Counted from the stretch's first letter, positions 10,673 through 22,215 are shown. The stretch: 64,000 bases of DNA from Siphonodentalium dalli (GCA_032622095.1 CP136063.1:91121980-91185979); one strand, 5' to 3'. A program made the numbers and translations. Notes: generated by a model from the letters alone, not told the origin.

Positions 10673-11327
10673 GGCTGATAGCTGATAAATGAGTAAGAAT
10701 CCAACAGCAACAGATTAAATCCCAAATTATCAATAAATGAATCACAAAATCACACACAACTTATTTACGCATTATTGAATTTGAAGTATCACGGTGAATT
10801 CCCCGATACTGCCCAAGGCTCAAGGCTGTGTCAGCTTTATCGGAGATGAGAGCCAAACCTTGATTGTAACAACGGATAATTACGCGACAGTCTGATCACA
10901 AATAGAAATGTCCCCTACTCCCCCATACTTACTACAGTGCATGACAGATGTCTTCTTAATTATCAAGAAAATATTTTTTTTCATGGCACTGAGTTAGAAA
11001 ACAAGTAGTAACAGAAATAACACTAATTCTCTTTCATACTCTGTGATATCTACAGCAAGCAGGAACTATATCTAGTGACCGCAGACACTTTAATCTGTAT
11101 TAAAATGTCTCATGTACCAAGGTGCAGAAACAATAATGAGTTATAAACAACTCTCTCTGCTATCTTCAAGAAGGAATTCCAAATTAAGAAAATTGTAACA
11201 AATAAAACAGCAGATGAAAATGTAGCAACCAGATTAATAATAAGACATTCTAAAGAGATTTATAGTTGCCTATTCGATTCAAGGTTTAAATCCAAAAGTG
11301 ACAACAGCTCAGTGCTTTAAGAGTGAA
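10673..11327. other. Region upstream of the candidate first exon; no clear promoter motif
   Basis: This would contain the 5' UTR and promoter of a minus-strand transcript if 10600-10672 is a first exon. I see no convincing TATA box. The part around 10800-10900 is somewhat richer in GC than its surroundings. Confidence 0.3.
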
Positions 11328-11720
11328 GGAACTTCCAAGTTTTGAAGATGACACAAGCACTTTGTCATTCAAAATCAAATGAGTGAAGACACAATACAGC
11401 TGTTCAGTTGATCAGTAGATCCATAATTAAAGTACAAAATATTGAGACAAACAGCTCTCAAAAGAAAAAACTACAAAAAACTGTTTCTCAAGAATAACCT
11501 AAACTTCCAAGTCCTGAACTTGATGAAACAAGCAATTTGTTATTCAAAATCAATTGAATAGAGACCTTTCTGGTGGAAAATTAAATTAAAATACAAAATG
11601 TCAAGCCATTAGCTGTCAAAAGTGAAAACTTCTTCTCAATAATGAATAACAAAAATACCTTCGAAGTCCTGAAGGTGACACCAGCGATTTGTCATTCAAA
11701 ATCAACTGCATACCACAGAG
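11328..11720. repeat. Degenerate tandem repeat, about 165-170-bp unit, three copies
   Basis: The word pair CTTCCAAGT..TGAAGATGACAC and TTTGTCATTCAAAATCAA recurs at about 11330, 11503 and 11660 with substitutions. The copies are old. No coding role is evident. Confidence 0.7.
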
Positions 11721-12477
11721 AAGATGATAATTCAGCTGTCAACACTAAACCATATATTAAGATACACCCAGTGTGGGTGGATAATCCAGGCTTTTTAAGT
11801 AAGTAAATAGCAATCGTTTGAACAATGTATTAAATCTACCCTACAACATTTTAGCACAGTAACTATAAATGTCAGGCTAAACCCACCAGTGAATGCTTCG
11901 GAAATATCTCAGGTAACTGCTAAACTGTGCGATATTGAATTCAAGGGTGGATCAGACATGATTCGTTTCCATATTGAGGTTGTAAAAAATTTAATAAAAG
12001 GACAAAAAATATTTATCTACAATCAATCAATCTGATGAGCGAGATCGTTATCACACGACACTGTCCAGAATGACAGAGGCAGCCGGCGTTGTGACATGAC
12101 AAACAAGAGAAGTGATGTCGCACCTGATGGAAACATATGCGCAATTATTTTCACTCCATTCATAGTCAAGGTGTGTGCCTTTGCATTGGATAGCCTGGAG
12201 TGACATCTGTATGGCATAACAGAATTAATGTGTGAAATCCATCCATCAATTCACAGACTTCTGACATTAAACGCAGAATCATGCCAAACACTTGAAATTA
12301 TTGGATAAGCAATTATTTTTCCATTTGGAAGATAATCATGAAAGCAAACAAAGATTGGTAAATTTGTGGTTGACAGTTGATAAACGAATAAAACAATGTA
12401 TCATTTTGCAAGGTTTCTAACAAAAGTGATTTCATGCTCAACTATTATATACTGAATGGGTTTGATGACAATGCAGT
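11721..12477. other. Non-coding stretch
   Basis: No gene recognised. A 64-codon minus-strand frame at 12023-12217 lacks any recognisable domain. Confidence 0.4.
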
Positions 12478-12700
12478 TTGGGTTCATTTAAGTGGAGTCT
12501 TGTATTAAATTTCCTACTCTTCGTTGTTGAAGACAAAGGTGTGCACTGGGTATAGTATCAGGTACACATGCTGCACGACTTGTGGCATGATTACGATGAC
12601 AATGAAAACAGATGGCTTAGATATGATCAATAAATTTATCATGCTAACGTGGCTCATTTAACTTTGTGGTTAGAAATAATCCAGAACAAATCTGGTAAAG
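12478..12700. repeat. Duplicated segment, copy 1 (carries an empty TTAA site)
   Basis: About 220 bp, from GGGTTCATTTAAG through GAAGACAAAGGTGTGCAC, GATTACGATGACAATGAAAA and GTGGTTAGAAATAATCC, is repeated at 14146-14610. At 12505-12508 this copy has a single TTAA exactly where the other copy contains a MITE. Confidence 0.85.
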
Positions 12701-12894
12701 TCATGGTAAAATTTCCCGAGATAGATATGAATAGTAAAGCCCCATGGCGCTTCAATCTATATTTATCTTCAATCTATATTTATTCATGATTTTATTTCAA
12801 ATTCAAATTCTTTATTGAATATAACCATGTTTTAGCGTAATCCAAGAATAAAACACATAAATATATAACATCTTTTATCAATTAGCTATAGGTT

Positions 12895-13015
12895 ATCGGC
12901 CGCAATAAGTAGAACGCTGCCCACATCATAAGTAACAAAAAGTCGGCCAATAAGTAGAAAACGCGGCCAATAAGTAACAAAAAGTCGGCCAATAAGTAGA
13001 AAATGGGGCCAATAA
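12895..13015. repeat. Minisatellite, about 21-bp unit
   Basis: Alternating GGCCAATAAGTAGAAAACGC and GGCCAATAAGTAACAAAAAG units, about five in all. The odd and even units differ, suggesting a 42-bp higher-order unit. Confidence 0.85.
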
Positions 13016-13360
13016 TTCAAGGTGATGTAAATGACGTCATAAGCAATTAGCTCGATCGGCAAAGAATATTGGGTCGACGGAAGATAGATTGCAGTTGATT
13101 TCGGATGAATTGCGGACAGTCTCTGTTTTTTGGGAGTACATATACATGTACTTGGATGAACTACATGTATCCGTATCAATATCATTCCAAGTGGAAACAG
13201 ACAGTACTGTGAAATTGCTGCAAGTTCTTCACAAAGTTCACAAGAATAAAAATTGCTGGAATAATTGTTAATTTAATAAAACACACAATGGTATATCTAT
13301 GTTAATATATACATCATGTGAAACAATTATTGCATTGTTGCTAATTAATAAAATACTTAT

Positions 13361-13490
13361 TAATTGGTTGTTTCCACATTGACCGAGTTATGAGGCCTCG
13401 GTCGGTCGTATTAGCCTTCGGCCTGCGGCCTCGGGCCAATACGACAGACCTCGGCCTCATAACTCGGCCAATATGGAAACAACCAATTAA
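13361..13490. repeat. 130-bp foldback palindrome
   Basis: TTAATTGGTTGTTTCCACAT at the left pairs with ATGGAAACAACCAATTAA at the right. The inner CCGAGTTATGAGGCC pairs with GGCCTCATAACTCGG, closing on a GC-rich tip (CGGCCTGCGGCC). It is strikingly GC-rich for this window. Its mobility is unproven; it could be a foldback transposon. Confidence 0.85.
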
Positions 13491-13691
13491 TAACATATAG
13501 TATACATGTATAACCATTAATAAATTAAGACATTGATTGATATAAATATGCCTACATTTAGGTGCTGCCTATAGACTATAGTAGTATATATAGGTTTTAA
13601 TGTGTTGGTTAACTCACCCTATACCAACTTCATGTTAATATTTATTTGTTTGTAATATGAGCTAGAGCGCTATTCATTGATTTAGTATAGA

Positions 13692-14087
13692 TTAATTCAA
13701 GGGCATGTTTGAATTACGTATATCTAGGGCATCTTTGATGAAATTACATATTTGCTTTGTCACAGAGATAGTTTTTGGATTCAGTAGCATCTTGGGGTTG
13801 TTAATATTTTCTCCCATTTGAAATATGTCATATTTTCTTCTCAAGTCTTTATACATAGGACAATAGTATAAAAATTGGATTTTGTCCTCAGTTTGTTTGG
13901 TACAAAAGTGGCACAATCTGTCAGAAATGTATTTTTTTTGTCCAGTATATCTACCTGTTTCAATATGTAGGCCATGGGCACTAATCGTCAATTTAGTTAA
14001 TTCTTTTCGATTCGCCTTTGGGATGTTATATGACTTGGAGTTTGGCGATTCCATAAATTTTGATGTAAAATCACTGTTTACCTTCAT
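13692..14087 (-). pseudogene. LINE ORF2 C-terminal region
   Basis: A 131-codon open frame contains K-L-T-I-S-A-H-G-L-H-I-E-T-G-R-Y followed by a C-x2-C-x8-Q-x4-C array (C-H-F-C ... Y-Y-C-P-M-Y). This is the layout of the zinc-knuckle C-terminal region of LINE reverse transcriptases, where the third ligand is normally His. Here it reads Gln, so the knuckle is probably broken. No reverse transcriptase domain is present upstream, so this is a 5'-truncated relic. A plus-strand frame over the same bases is a shadow. Confidence 0.7.
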
Positions 14088-14145
14088 TAAGATTTAGATT
14101 TTTTTTTCCTCGTTGGATGTTAATAGGAAGTGGGTTCGAGAGAAT

Positions 14146-14610
14146 GCATTTCGGGTTCATTTAAGATAAGTGGATTCTTATATTAACCTTTCTATATTGA
14201 ATGGATTCTTCCAATAAGCTATAAAAGTATACATTGGAATAGTCTATTATTCATCTGGAGGAGTGTTCGCAAAAAATTAGTAGACAACAGATATTAAAAG
14301 TGCAGAAGGAGTCTATTTATCGGAGTTAATGTACAGATTATAAGTGAACATATTATCGGAACATTTCCTAAGGGATAACTACTCATCAACAGGCATTTAG
14401 TATAGAAAGGGTTAAATTTCATAATCTTCATTGTTGAAGACAAAGGTGTGCACAAGGTATAGTATCAGGTGCACATGCTGCAGGATTTGTGGTATGATTA
14501 CGATGACAATGAAAACAGATGGTATTGATATGATCAATAAATTTATCATGTTAACATGGCTCGTTAATCTTTGTGGTTAGAAATAATCCGGAACATACGG
14601 TATCTGGTAG
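14146..14610. repeat. Duplicated segment, copy 2 (interrupted by a MITE)
   Basis: Matches 12478-12700 on both sides of the MITE at 14183-14415. The two copies lie about 1.65 kb apart with the LINE fragment between them. Confidence 0.85.
14183..14415. mobile_element. TTAA-type MITE (family T1) with an internal empty-site control
   Basis: Begins TTAACCTTTCTATATTGAAT and ends TTTAGTATAGAAAGGGTTAA. The duplicated flanking DNA at 12505-12508 has one TTAA at the corresponding point, while here it is doubled. This directly supports TTAA target duplication and the element borders. Confidence 0.92.
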
Positions 14611-14717
14611 AGCTCCATGTCAGATTTGAATATTATAGCCAAACATGTGATGTATTAATCCATATTTGTTCTTGCATTTATTTTGATCTTAGGAAGAAAA
14701 TAGTAAGAGAAATATAC

Positions 14718-14798
14718 AGTTGAGCAGGGACCAGCCTACAGGTTTCAAATTGTGAGAAGTCACCTTTCCCTGTTTGGTTATTAGGGAGAAGTGGACTG
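14718..14798. repeat. Interspersed repeat, 'gggaccagcctac' family
   Basis: Second copy of the segment at 640-765: GCAGGGACCAGCCTACAGG, then GAGAAGTCACC and CCCTGTTTGGTTATTAGGG. Confidence 0.5.
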
Positions 14799-14825
14799 TT
14801 AATGTTAATAAAAAAAGTCTGTTAT

Positions 14826-14848
14826 CATAATAATAATAATAATAATTT
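14826..14848. repeat. (AAT)n microsatellite
   Basis: A run of ATA/AAT triplets. It could be the tail of a retroposon but no body was recognised. Confidence 0.7.
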
Positions 14849-14990
14849 ATTTTATATAACTGTATAACAACAGGTGTACTCTAAAACCGTTTACAGAGTT
14901 AATACTGGAACAACACGTGTGGTAAAATATGTATAAACAAGTAATCTAAAATAAATACATAAAAGACCATCCGCATATAAGTGCCGATAT

Positions 14991-15180
14991 AAATATACAC
15001 AGAAAATTATCTGATAAAAGCCAATGCAATAAGACAAACTACTTCATATACACATGATAATCCACAGAAAACATTACCATTAACAGTACATGTAAATCAT
15101 ACATATACACAGAAAATTATCTGATAAAAGCCAATGCAATATGATAAACTTCTTCATATACACAGACAACATTAATATTT
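14991..15180. repeat. Tandem duplication, about 115-bp period
   Basis: ATACACAGAAAATTATCTGA followed by TAAAAGCCAATGCAATA and CTTCATATACAC occurs twice here. A third, more diverged copy is at about 16008-16090. Confidence 0.75.
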
Positions 15181-15185
15181 AACTT

Positions 15186-15447
15186 TTAAGTTTCTATAAT
15201 AAATACTCATTGATGGGTATAGTTCCCTTAAGAAATGTTCGGATAATAAATTAAATAAATGACCGTTTGCTGAACTTAATATCTGAACATTACCAAAGAA
15301 TATGAATCATTCTGCTCTTGTATTATCTGTTTTTCTGTCTAATGTCTGCTTTTATTTCCTGAACATCCATCCAAATGAATAATAGACCATTCCAATATAT
15401 ACTTTTATAACTGAATGGGAGAATCCGTTTAGAATAGAAAGGGTTAA
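15186..15447. mobile_element. TTAA-type MITE (family T1), reverse orientation
   Basis: Left TTAAGTTTCTATAATAAATA and right TTTAGAATAGAAAGGGTTAA. Family words CCAAATGAATAATAGACCAT and TATAACTGAATGGGAGAAT are present. Confidence 0.75.
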
Positions 15448-16589
15448 GTTAACACCTTACATTTATCTCCAAAAAATCTAATGATAAAATGCAAGCTTTA
15501 AACAATATTTGAATATTTACACCAATTGTAACCCAAGTTCAATATATTTAAGTTCTGGGTGAATGCATTAGAAATTCGGTTGTACTGTTTATGTTAAAGA
15601 CATATGATGGACTTGTTCGAGTTAGTGAAACTAATAAGATAGTACTCAGGTGCTGTGCCAACCTGCGAAATGTAGCATTCTACTAACATCGCCGAAAATT
15701 TAAAAGAAATCGACCATACCACTCCCAATGAAAACATTGTCTGAACTATCCTCAATTGTAAACATTTAGATCACGATTCCGGATGCAACTATCGGCGATA
15801 AACTCACACAAGTGATTTTGACATTGAGAGTTATTGCATTTAATTGATATACTAGTAAGAGAATGGAACTGTGTGTTGTCAATTTGAATTAATATTCGTA
15901 GAAATAACAACTTTCAGCAAGATTATTCTCCATTTCTATTTTATCACACAACCGGAGTGTTTCACATCACTTTAAAAAATAGAGAAAATATTCAAATCCT
16001 ACCTCAAATATGCACAGAAAATAACCCGATAAAGCCAATGGAAAAAAATAAGCTAAACTTCTTCATATACAAAGAAAACATTAACAAGAACCCTACATGT
16101 ATTATCTCAAAGCAACATCAATCAAGGATGAAGATAACATATTTAGTGGTACATGTAATATTTATGGCTGGATATCCAAGGAATTTATTGGACAATAAAA
16201 TCTTGCACAAAGTCCTTTTAAGTACTTTGACTTCTATCAAAAGAAAGACATTCCAATACACAGAGAGCAGCGCATCACAGGAGCGATTTTGATGAGAGCA
16301 GGTTTTAGCTCTAGTAACTTATCCGACAGTTGCATTTTACACCTCTAAGTTAGACGCATGTGACCCAGAATAATATATTACAATGAAATGCATAAATATG
16401 ATTGATGAAAGTTAATGTTTCTGTTCCCTTTTTGGATGACATTCTGTGACCAGTAAATATCTACTGCTGTTATTTTCACCCCATAGTATTTGCTAACAAT
16501 AGTAACATTGAGATTGTATTAATAAAATGTTGAGTCTCGACTGAAGTGCTATAATGATCAGTCCACAAACTCCACATCATTGCAGGAAT
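15448..16589. other. Non-coding stretch
   Basis: Apart from the third copy of the 115-bp unit near 16008-16090, nothing is recognised. A 111-codon plus-strand frame (15957-16292) overlaps that repeat and has no domain. Confidence 0.4.
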
Positions 16590-16597
16590 GTACTAGT

Positions 16598-17654
16598 TAG
16601 TCCCTGCGAACCGTTCGAGGTTCGGTTCGAAACCACCGAGATGATTCGGTCCGGTTCGAAACCTTAGACGGGATTCGTTTATATCGAACCTTTTTGTTAG
16701 TCCCGCAAAATGAGCAAGTTTTGCGTACCAGGAATTGTTTTTTTTATTATATATGTACAGTATATTAATTGGTTTGCACACAACTGTGTGATACTATGAT
16801 TTTATGTTTAAATTGTTTTCGCTGGACATAATTAATTTGATCATTACTCGGGTGGGGTCACTGCGTGATATTTCGTCTTTTGGCATAACCACTTTATTCC
16901 GTTCCTGCTAAACGGTCCGGTCGGGATAATTAATTAGTAAAATTAAAATATTTCTGGTGTTCTATCTCAGTCTGTCATTTATGTTTATGTACTCCGTAAA
17001 CTGGCTGAAATAGGTAGTTCCGGGCATCACTTTTTTGTCTACATTTGGATTCAACCAATCACAGTGAGGAGAGGGTGTGGTCATTGTTTGTCAGCACAAA
17101 TGATTGACATGTTATGTTACCCGATGTGCTTTGTCTTGTGACTGTGAAACGCTTTGATCTTTGTCGGGTGTTATCGCAGAGTTATAAATTGACGGTCGAA
17201 TGTTTTTATGTCTTGCTCCGATTTAGCTGTCTGTTAATAGTTACTGAGTGTCCTCATTACAATAATAATATGCCGTACGGGTACTTATTGTATTTACAAG
17301 AGAAAATTCCCACTGCATAGTGTTTATTTTGGATCCTACGTTTATTACTTTTCCGATAAAAAATCGTAAGTCGCTTGCAAAAATAGAAAAAAGTCAGAAC
17401 ACAAAATGCATAGATTTGAAAACCAAAGTCGCAGACGAATAAACATCTCCATCTCCAATATAAAATAATTCTTTATTATGTAATTATCTTATAGTGTGGA
17501 TGGGCAATACTTTAATAAATAGCTGTTGATTTTACTGTAATAATGTCCCCTAACTGTTCTGATTGTCCGCTTTATCATGAGTCTGTGACAGCACGGTTTG
17601 GGTTCGAGATTCGAGGTTCGGTTCGACCTAAAATCTAAGGTTTGCAGGGCCCTA
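16598..17654. mobile_element. Non-autonomous hAT-like element, 1057 bp
   Basis: The exact 8-bp direct repeat GTACTAGT flanks both sides (16590-16597 and 17655-17662). The left end reads TAGTCCCTGCGAACC and the right end, complemented, TAGGGCCCTGCAAACC. Subterminal GGTTCGGTTCGA words occur at both ends. Eight-base target duplications with short TAGNG-type ends are characteristic of hAT elements. No transposase domain is visible; a 68-codon plus-strand frame inside is unrecognised. A related end occurs at 63150-63265. Confidence 0.85.
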
Positions 17655-17671
17655 GTACTAGTATACATGTA

Positions 17672-17742
17672 CAGTAATGCTCTAAGTAATCGACTTCTTA
17701 ACCACAGCAGAATTATGGGTAACTTTTCTGGATTTAGTCGGA
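17672..17742. mobile_element. Half of a family A hairpin MITE (copy 5)
   Basis: Only the left arm is present, from CAGTAATGCTCTAAG to GGATTTAGTCGGAA, starting ten bases after the right target duplication of the hAT-like element. Confidence 0.85.
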
Positions 17743-18455
17743 ATAAAACCAAACAGACAAATGAATAAAGATTGTCCAATACTTCAATAATGATCCAACC
17801 GATAGTTGTTGATTTCACAGAAATCATGGGAGTGGAAACTACAAAGAGTCAAAGACTATTAAATATGATGCTTATATATTAAAAATTAAGTGTTTCTTCC
17901 TTCATATAAAGTGCATTGACACTGCAAATAACTACTATTACTTTTACTGAAAAAGTATACCACAGCACAAAAACCAGTGTACCACGATACCTCCCCCCCC
18001 CCCCAGGTATTTCCCCCCCCCCCCCCCCCCCCTGCAATGGACATTTTTTCCCAACTTATTTTATGTTTTTATACAGTGTAGTAATAGTATGAAAGACAAA
18101 AAACTTATTTTTGAAATAAAAATAAATTATTTTCAGTCTGAATTTACAACCCTCACACCTAACCAGTAGCCAACATAATTATGTCAAAATATCACCTTAT
18201 GATTTAATTTCTCATTTTGCTTTGATACAGTCATGAAATTGTGAGAAATTACCTTCATCCAGGCCTGGGTATCCCCACTCCCCCACCCAGCAGCTACATG
18301 TACATACCGGTATGACAAGTAATATAACCTCTGCCTATAAATGAAGCACTGAATAAACTTTTTTTTTAATTTCTTCATTTTGAATCAGACTCTTCACCTT
18401 CTAATCTTCAAATCAAGATAAATAGAAGGTCGCAGACCCCACATGGCCAGTTCCC
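17743..18455. other. Non-coding stretch with poly(C)
   Basis: Contains two long cytosine runs at about 17992-18031 interrupted by AGGTATTT. No gene seen. Confidence 0.5.
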
Positions 18456-19012
18456 ACAAATCGAGGTAGCTTTTTGGGACATTGGCCTTTTTTAAGAACA
18501 AAGAATTCAAATTCTGGCAAAATTTGACTCAAACTAGATGATGACCTATATATTCTCAAATGGAGAGCCACATATCAAGAGAAGATTCTTTTGAAGAACA
18601 GCGAATTATAAGTCGAAAAATGGGAATAACTGTCAAAAATCATCAGACCAATAACAAAATTTGAACTTTCTAAGTCGAAAAGGGAGAGTTCTCTGTCAAA
18701 AATAATCGGACTGTGACTACATTCAAACTTGGACTGCGTCTTCAAGTTTGAACCATGTTCAAGTTACAATGCGGAAACCCAAAAACAGAGATTTCTACGT
18801 TGAAAAAGGGGCATAATTCAGTCAAAAGTTATTGAACCATGACCATATTTGAACTTGGCCTGCGACTTCTCAAATGTGAACCATGTACCAAATATCAAGA
18901 AATTCTGTTGAATAATGCCTAAGTTATAATATTCACAAGGATGGACGGATGGATGAATAGACGGATGGACGGACATGATGATTATAATAGTCTTCCTAAA
19001 TTTTTCGGGGGT
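18456..19012. repeat. Diverged modular repeat ending in (GGAC)n
   Basis: Degenerate modules with 'gaccatatttgaacttggcc', 'accaaatatcaag' and 'gcataattcagtcaaaa' words end in a run of GGATGGACGG-like units at 18942-18975, then GATTATAATAGTC. The layout matches the other (GACGG)-ended repeats here (21111-21780, 24250-24831, 25265-26128). Confidence 0.6.
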
Positions 19013-19169
19013 CAATAAGTAAGCTAGAATTCGTAATAACTAAATTCAATAATTGACTGTCTGTTTGAACACTTATATATAAGATGCATTTTGTTATGTT
19101 ATTGAAAAGACTACTAACATAATTATAAAGTGCAATCCTATACAAAGAGAAATCCAACATCCAGAGATA

Positions 19170-19382
19170 CAGTTATGCTCTAAATAATCAACTCCTTAAC
19201 CACAGCACAATAATGGGTAACGTTTCAGGATTTAGTCGGAAATATGTCTTGTTGCCATTCATCGGAAAGCTCTCACTGAGAGCTTTCTGATGAATGGCAA
19301 CAAGCCATATTTCCGACTAAATCCTGAAAATTTACCCATAATTCTGCTGTGGTTGAGGAGTACATTATTTAGAGCATTACTG
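19170..19382. mobile_element. Palindromic TA-flanked MITE, family A, copy 6
   Basis: Both arms present; tip GCTCTCACTGAGAGC. TA flanks at 19168-19169 and 19383-19384. Confidence 0.9.
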
Positions 19383-19384
19383 TA

Positions 19385-19938
19385 CTTTAAGAATTCATAG
19401 CTTCATAGGTAAGACACTAGAAATCCAGAGTACTTATATAAATATCCGACAAGAACACTATCAGCTCACAAACCATTTGTCAGGTTTTAAGTGAATTTGT
19501 TTCCCCGGTTGTAATATTAACATCAACAAACATGCGTATACTGTGTACTAGTATATCTATATATTTCAGGAGCCACTGTAGAGTCTATATTATAATTACA
19601 GTGATGTAATGCAATACCTTGTTTCGCTGAAAGGCGTGAAGACAGCAGGTGAATGAAGGAATTTGACTCTTCTATATCTATCATTGAGGGCATTGTGGAT
19701 TTAATAGGCAGTTATAGTGACACTGTAGATTCACAAAGATTCAAAAGTTAACGGTCATGAGTTTCAAATGGAGATCATTTCAGAGATTAATTTAGCTGTC
19801 AGTTCAGATGACTGTATCAGATATAGAACTGAGCCGTGGGGTGCAGAATTTATTCAAGAATGAAAGGGAAAGATTTTAAGAGTTTATATAAATGGACTAC
19901 ACATTCAGGTAGTCAGTTGAATACTTCAGCCAAATTAG
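19385..19938. other. Non-coding stretch
   Basis: No feature recognised between the two family A hairpins. Confidence 0.45.
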
Positions 19939-19940
19939 TA

Positions 19941-20154
19941 CCTGAATGCCCTAAATAGTCGACTCCTTAACCACAGCAGAATTATGGGTAACTTTTCAGG
20001 ATTTAGTCAGAAAATATGGCTTGTTGCAATTCAACGGAAAGCTCTCAGTGAGAGCTTTCCAGTGAATGGCAACAAGCCATATTTCCAACTAAATTCTGAA
20101 AAGTTACCCACAATTCTTCTGTGGTTAAGGAGTCGATTATTTAGGGCATTACTG
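19941..20154. mobile_element. Palindromic TA-flanked MITE, family A, copy 7
   Basis: The left terminus has changed to CCTGAATGCCC; the right remains GGGCATTACTG. Tip GCTCTCAGTGAGAGC. TA flanks at 19939-19940 and 20155-20156. Confidence 0.9.
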
Positions 20155-20418
20155 TATAAGGCTATATATCAAAGTAAATGACTGGAGTGTGCTATACCTC
20201 ACTGTAAATACAGGTTTAAAATGTACAAGCATAGGCTTAGAATTCTAGAAAATCCAGGAGTTCAAAGATAACACCCACATCAATTTGTAGAAGAGTACAA
20301 TAGCCCTCTTCAATTTCAAGACATCTATTAAAAGAATAGTTTTGTTACATGTATGTACCCACTGATTGAGGCCTTCGAATTCACTGATTTTCATTTGAAT
20401 TGAATCTTAGAAAAATAT

Positions 20419-21110
20419 AAACGAGAGGCCGATCACGATCGGCAGATGTTTAACCCATACCTTGGCGATAGCGATTAGCTATTTTTATAAATTTTATAAA
20501 TCCTTACATCAACCTTTTCATGAGTGCTAAAGTTTCAACAATTCACACTTAATATAGTGATCATGTGAAAAATATTTAGTTATCACATTGTGTCAACAGG
20601 ATTGGCAGAGGATGTTAATATTTTTAAGCAAATAAACCAAATGACCCTCACTATGCAGGTTAGGGGTGTGTTCTTGTCAACTATGCCAAGAACTACATGT
20701 ATAAACATAATCAATGGAAATATTTGAGTTATCAAATCGGATAGAATAGGGTTAATCTTACCCAAACTAATGAACTGATAAACACAAAATAGTCTATACA
20801 AAGCATGTCATTGGATTTAGAAACCCATACAATAAGTCAGTCTCAAGAATACCAGCACCATTAATATTGCCCTGGAGCCCAATTGCAATTGAGGGAATTT
20901 CAAAATAAGACATTTCCTCTAATGATGAATATATAATTGGTGATTTATTGAAACCCTTACTGAACCTGGATCAAAGTGAAATGGATAATATTATATCTGT
21001 CTATTGCATAATATGTGTCTATGGAATGGTTTAATTTTAATCCCAAATCCATGCAAATCAAAAGTGGATCACCATCAACCTGGACATAATATAGGAGAAT
21101 GATCAAATGA
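20419..21110 (+). repeat. Modular 2-kb repeat, copy A, 5' part
   Basis: Starts AAACGAGAGGCCGATCACGA, containing the small dyad GCCGATC/GATCGGC, the same start as copy C at 30796. It then runs parallel to copy B (27265 onward) through TTTTTAAGCAAATAAACCAA and GGTTAGGGGTGTGTT. It stops abruptly at GATCAAATGA, where a 3.7-kb block intervenes, and resumes at 24832. Frames in it are broken between copies, so I treat it as non-coding. Confidence 0.8.
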
Positions 21111-21780
21111 CAAGACAGTCAATGACTGTGGGGTCGCTCACCAGACTGCAAAGACTGATAAGACTGGGACTCTGGAGACCACAACAGTCAGAACTTTTCA
21201 TAATCACTTTAAAAGAAGTAGATATCTAAAGAGTTAAATCTAAAACAAAAAAATTGGAGTTATGTCCCTGGCCCCGCCCACATTTGACCCAGTGACCTGA
21301 TTTGAACAAATCTGAACCCCAGTCACCCAAGGATCCTTCATACCAAATATGAACCCATATAGCCTGATGGTATTTGAGAAGAAGTCACTTTAAGAATACT
21401 ATTGAGGGAAAGAGTTATGGCCCTGGCTTCGCAACTATTTCAAGTAAACTCATTTGAACAAATCTGAATGTGAGTCACCTAGGGAACATCCACACCAAAT
21501 ATGAAACCATTCGGTCTTATTGTTCTGAAGATGTTTAAAAGAATTACTATGGTGGGAAAGAGTTATAGCCCTGGCTTCGCAACTATTTGACCCAGTGACC
21601 GCATTTGAACAAATCTGAATGAGAATCACCTAGGGAACATCCACACCAAATATGAACCCATTTGGTCTTATGGTTCCAGAGGAGAAGATGTTCAAATAAT
21701 TGTTGTCGGACGGATGGACGGACAGACGATGGACGGACGAAGAGTGATGACTATAGCTCCGCCGGAGCACAGGTAGGGTG
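21111..21780. repeat. 'gttatggccctggc' repeat with internal modules and (GACG)n
   Basis: Three modules of about 165 bp each carry GAGTTATGGCCCTGGC or close variants, then ATTTGAACAAATCTGAA and ACCAAATATGAACCCAT. They end in (GGAC)n at about 21708-21737 and GACTATAGCTCCGCCGGAG. This is the left part of the block splitting copy A. Confidence 0.75.
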
Positions 21781-21899
21781 GCTGGTTGATAATTTAATCT
21801 CTTATCTCCGCCCCTATTTGAACAAACGTGAATCCCCATCTATGAGATCCATTCATTTGGTAATTTCAGACATTAGATTTTAAGAGTTGAACTGAACTG

Positions 21900-22215
21900 A
21901 TTTTCCTAAAATTACCCCAAATCTGAAAAAATCTAAACCCCAGTCACCGAAGGACCATCCATACCAAACATAATCTAAATAGTCCAGATGGTTCTTGAGA
22001 AGAAATTGTTTTAAGAATTACTATGGAAGGAAAGAGTTATGGCCCTGACTTCTCACATATTTGACCTGATGAACTCATTTGAACAAATCTGAATGTGAGT
22101 CACCTGGGGGACATCCACACCTAAATATATAAACCCATTTGGTCTTTAATATGTATCTGAAGAAGAAAACAATTGATGGACGGATAGAGACATAATGACA
22201 GATGGATGGATGGGA
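21900..22215. repeat. 'gttatggccctgac' repeat, partial
   Basis: Same module words as 21111-21780, ending in a degenerate ATGGACGGATAGAGAC / GATGGATGG run. Confidence 0.65.

Larger units (their letters stand above)
12785..14110 (-). mobile_element. 5'-truncated LINE fragment
   Basis: Read on the minus strand this has a LINE C-terminal frame (13692-14087), then a long presumed 3' UTR, then a tail in which AATAAA is followed by repeated AATTTG (complement of 12785-12818). Short-repeat tails after AATAAA are usual for CR1/jockey-group LINEs. A minisatellite (12895-13015) and a foldback (13361-13490) sit in the presumed UTR and may be later additions. Confidence 0.6.

Noticed and set aside
16618-16665. 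GGTTCGAAACC resembling a tRNA/SINE B box
   Set aside because: It lies in the subterminal repeats of the hAT-like element, with no A box or tRNA fold around it.
17992-18033. Poly(C) runs as a possible functional tract
   Set aside because: Length is likely unreliable, and similar runs occur at 22786 and 47383 without shared context.
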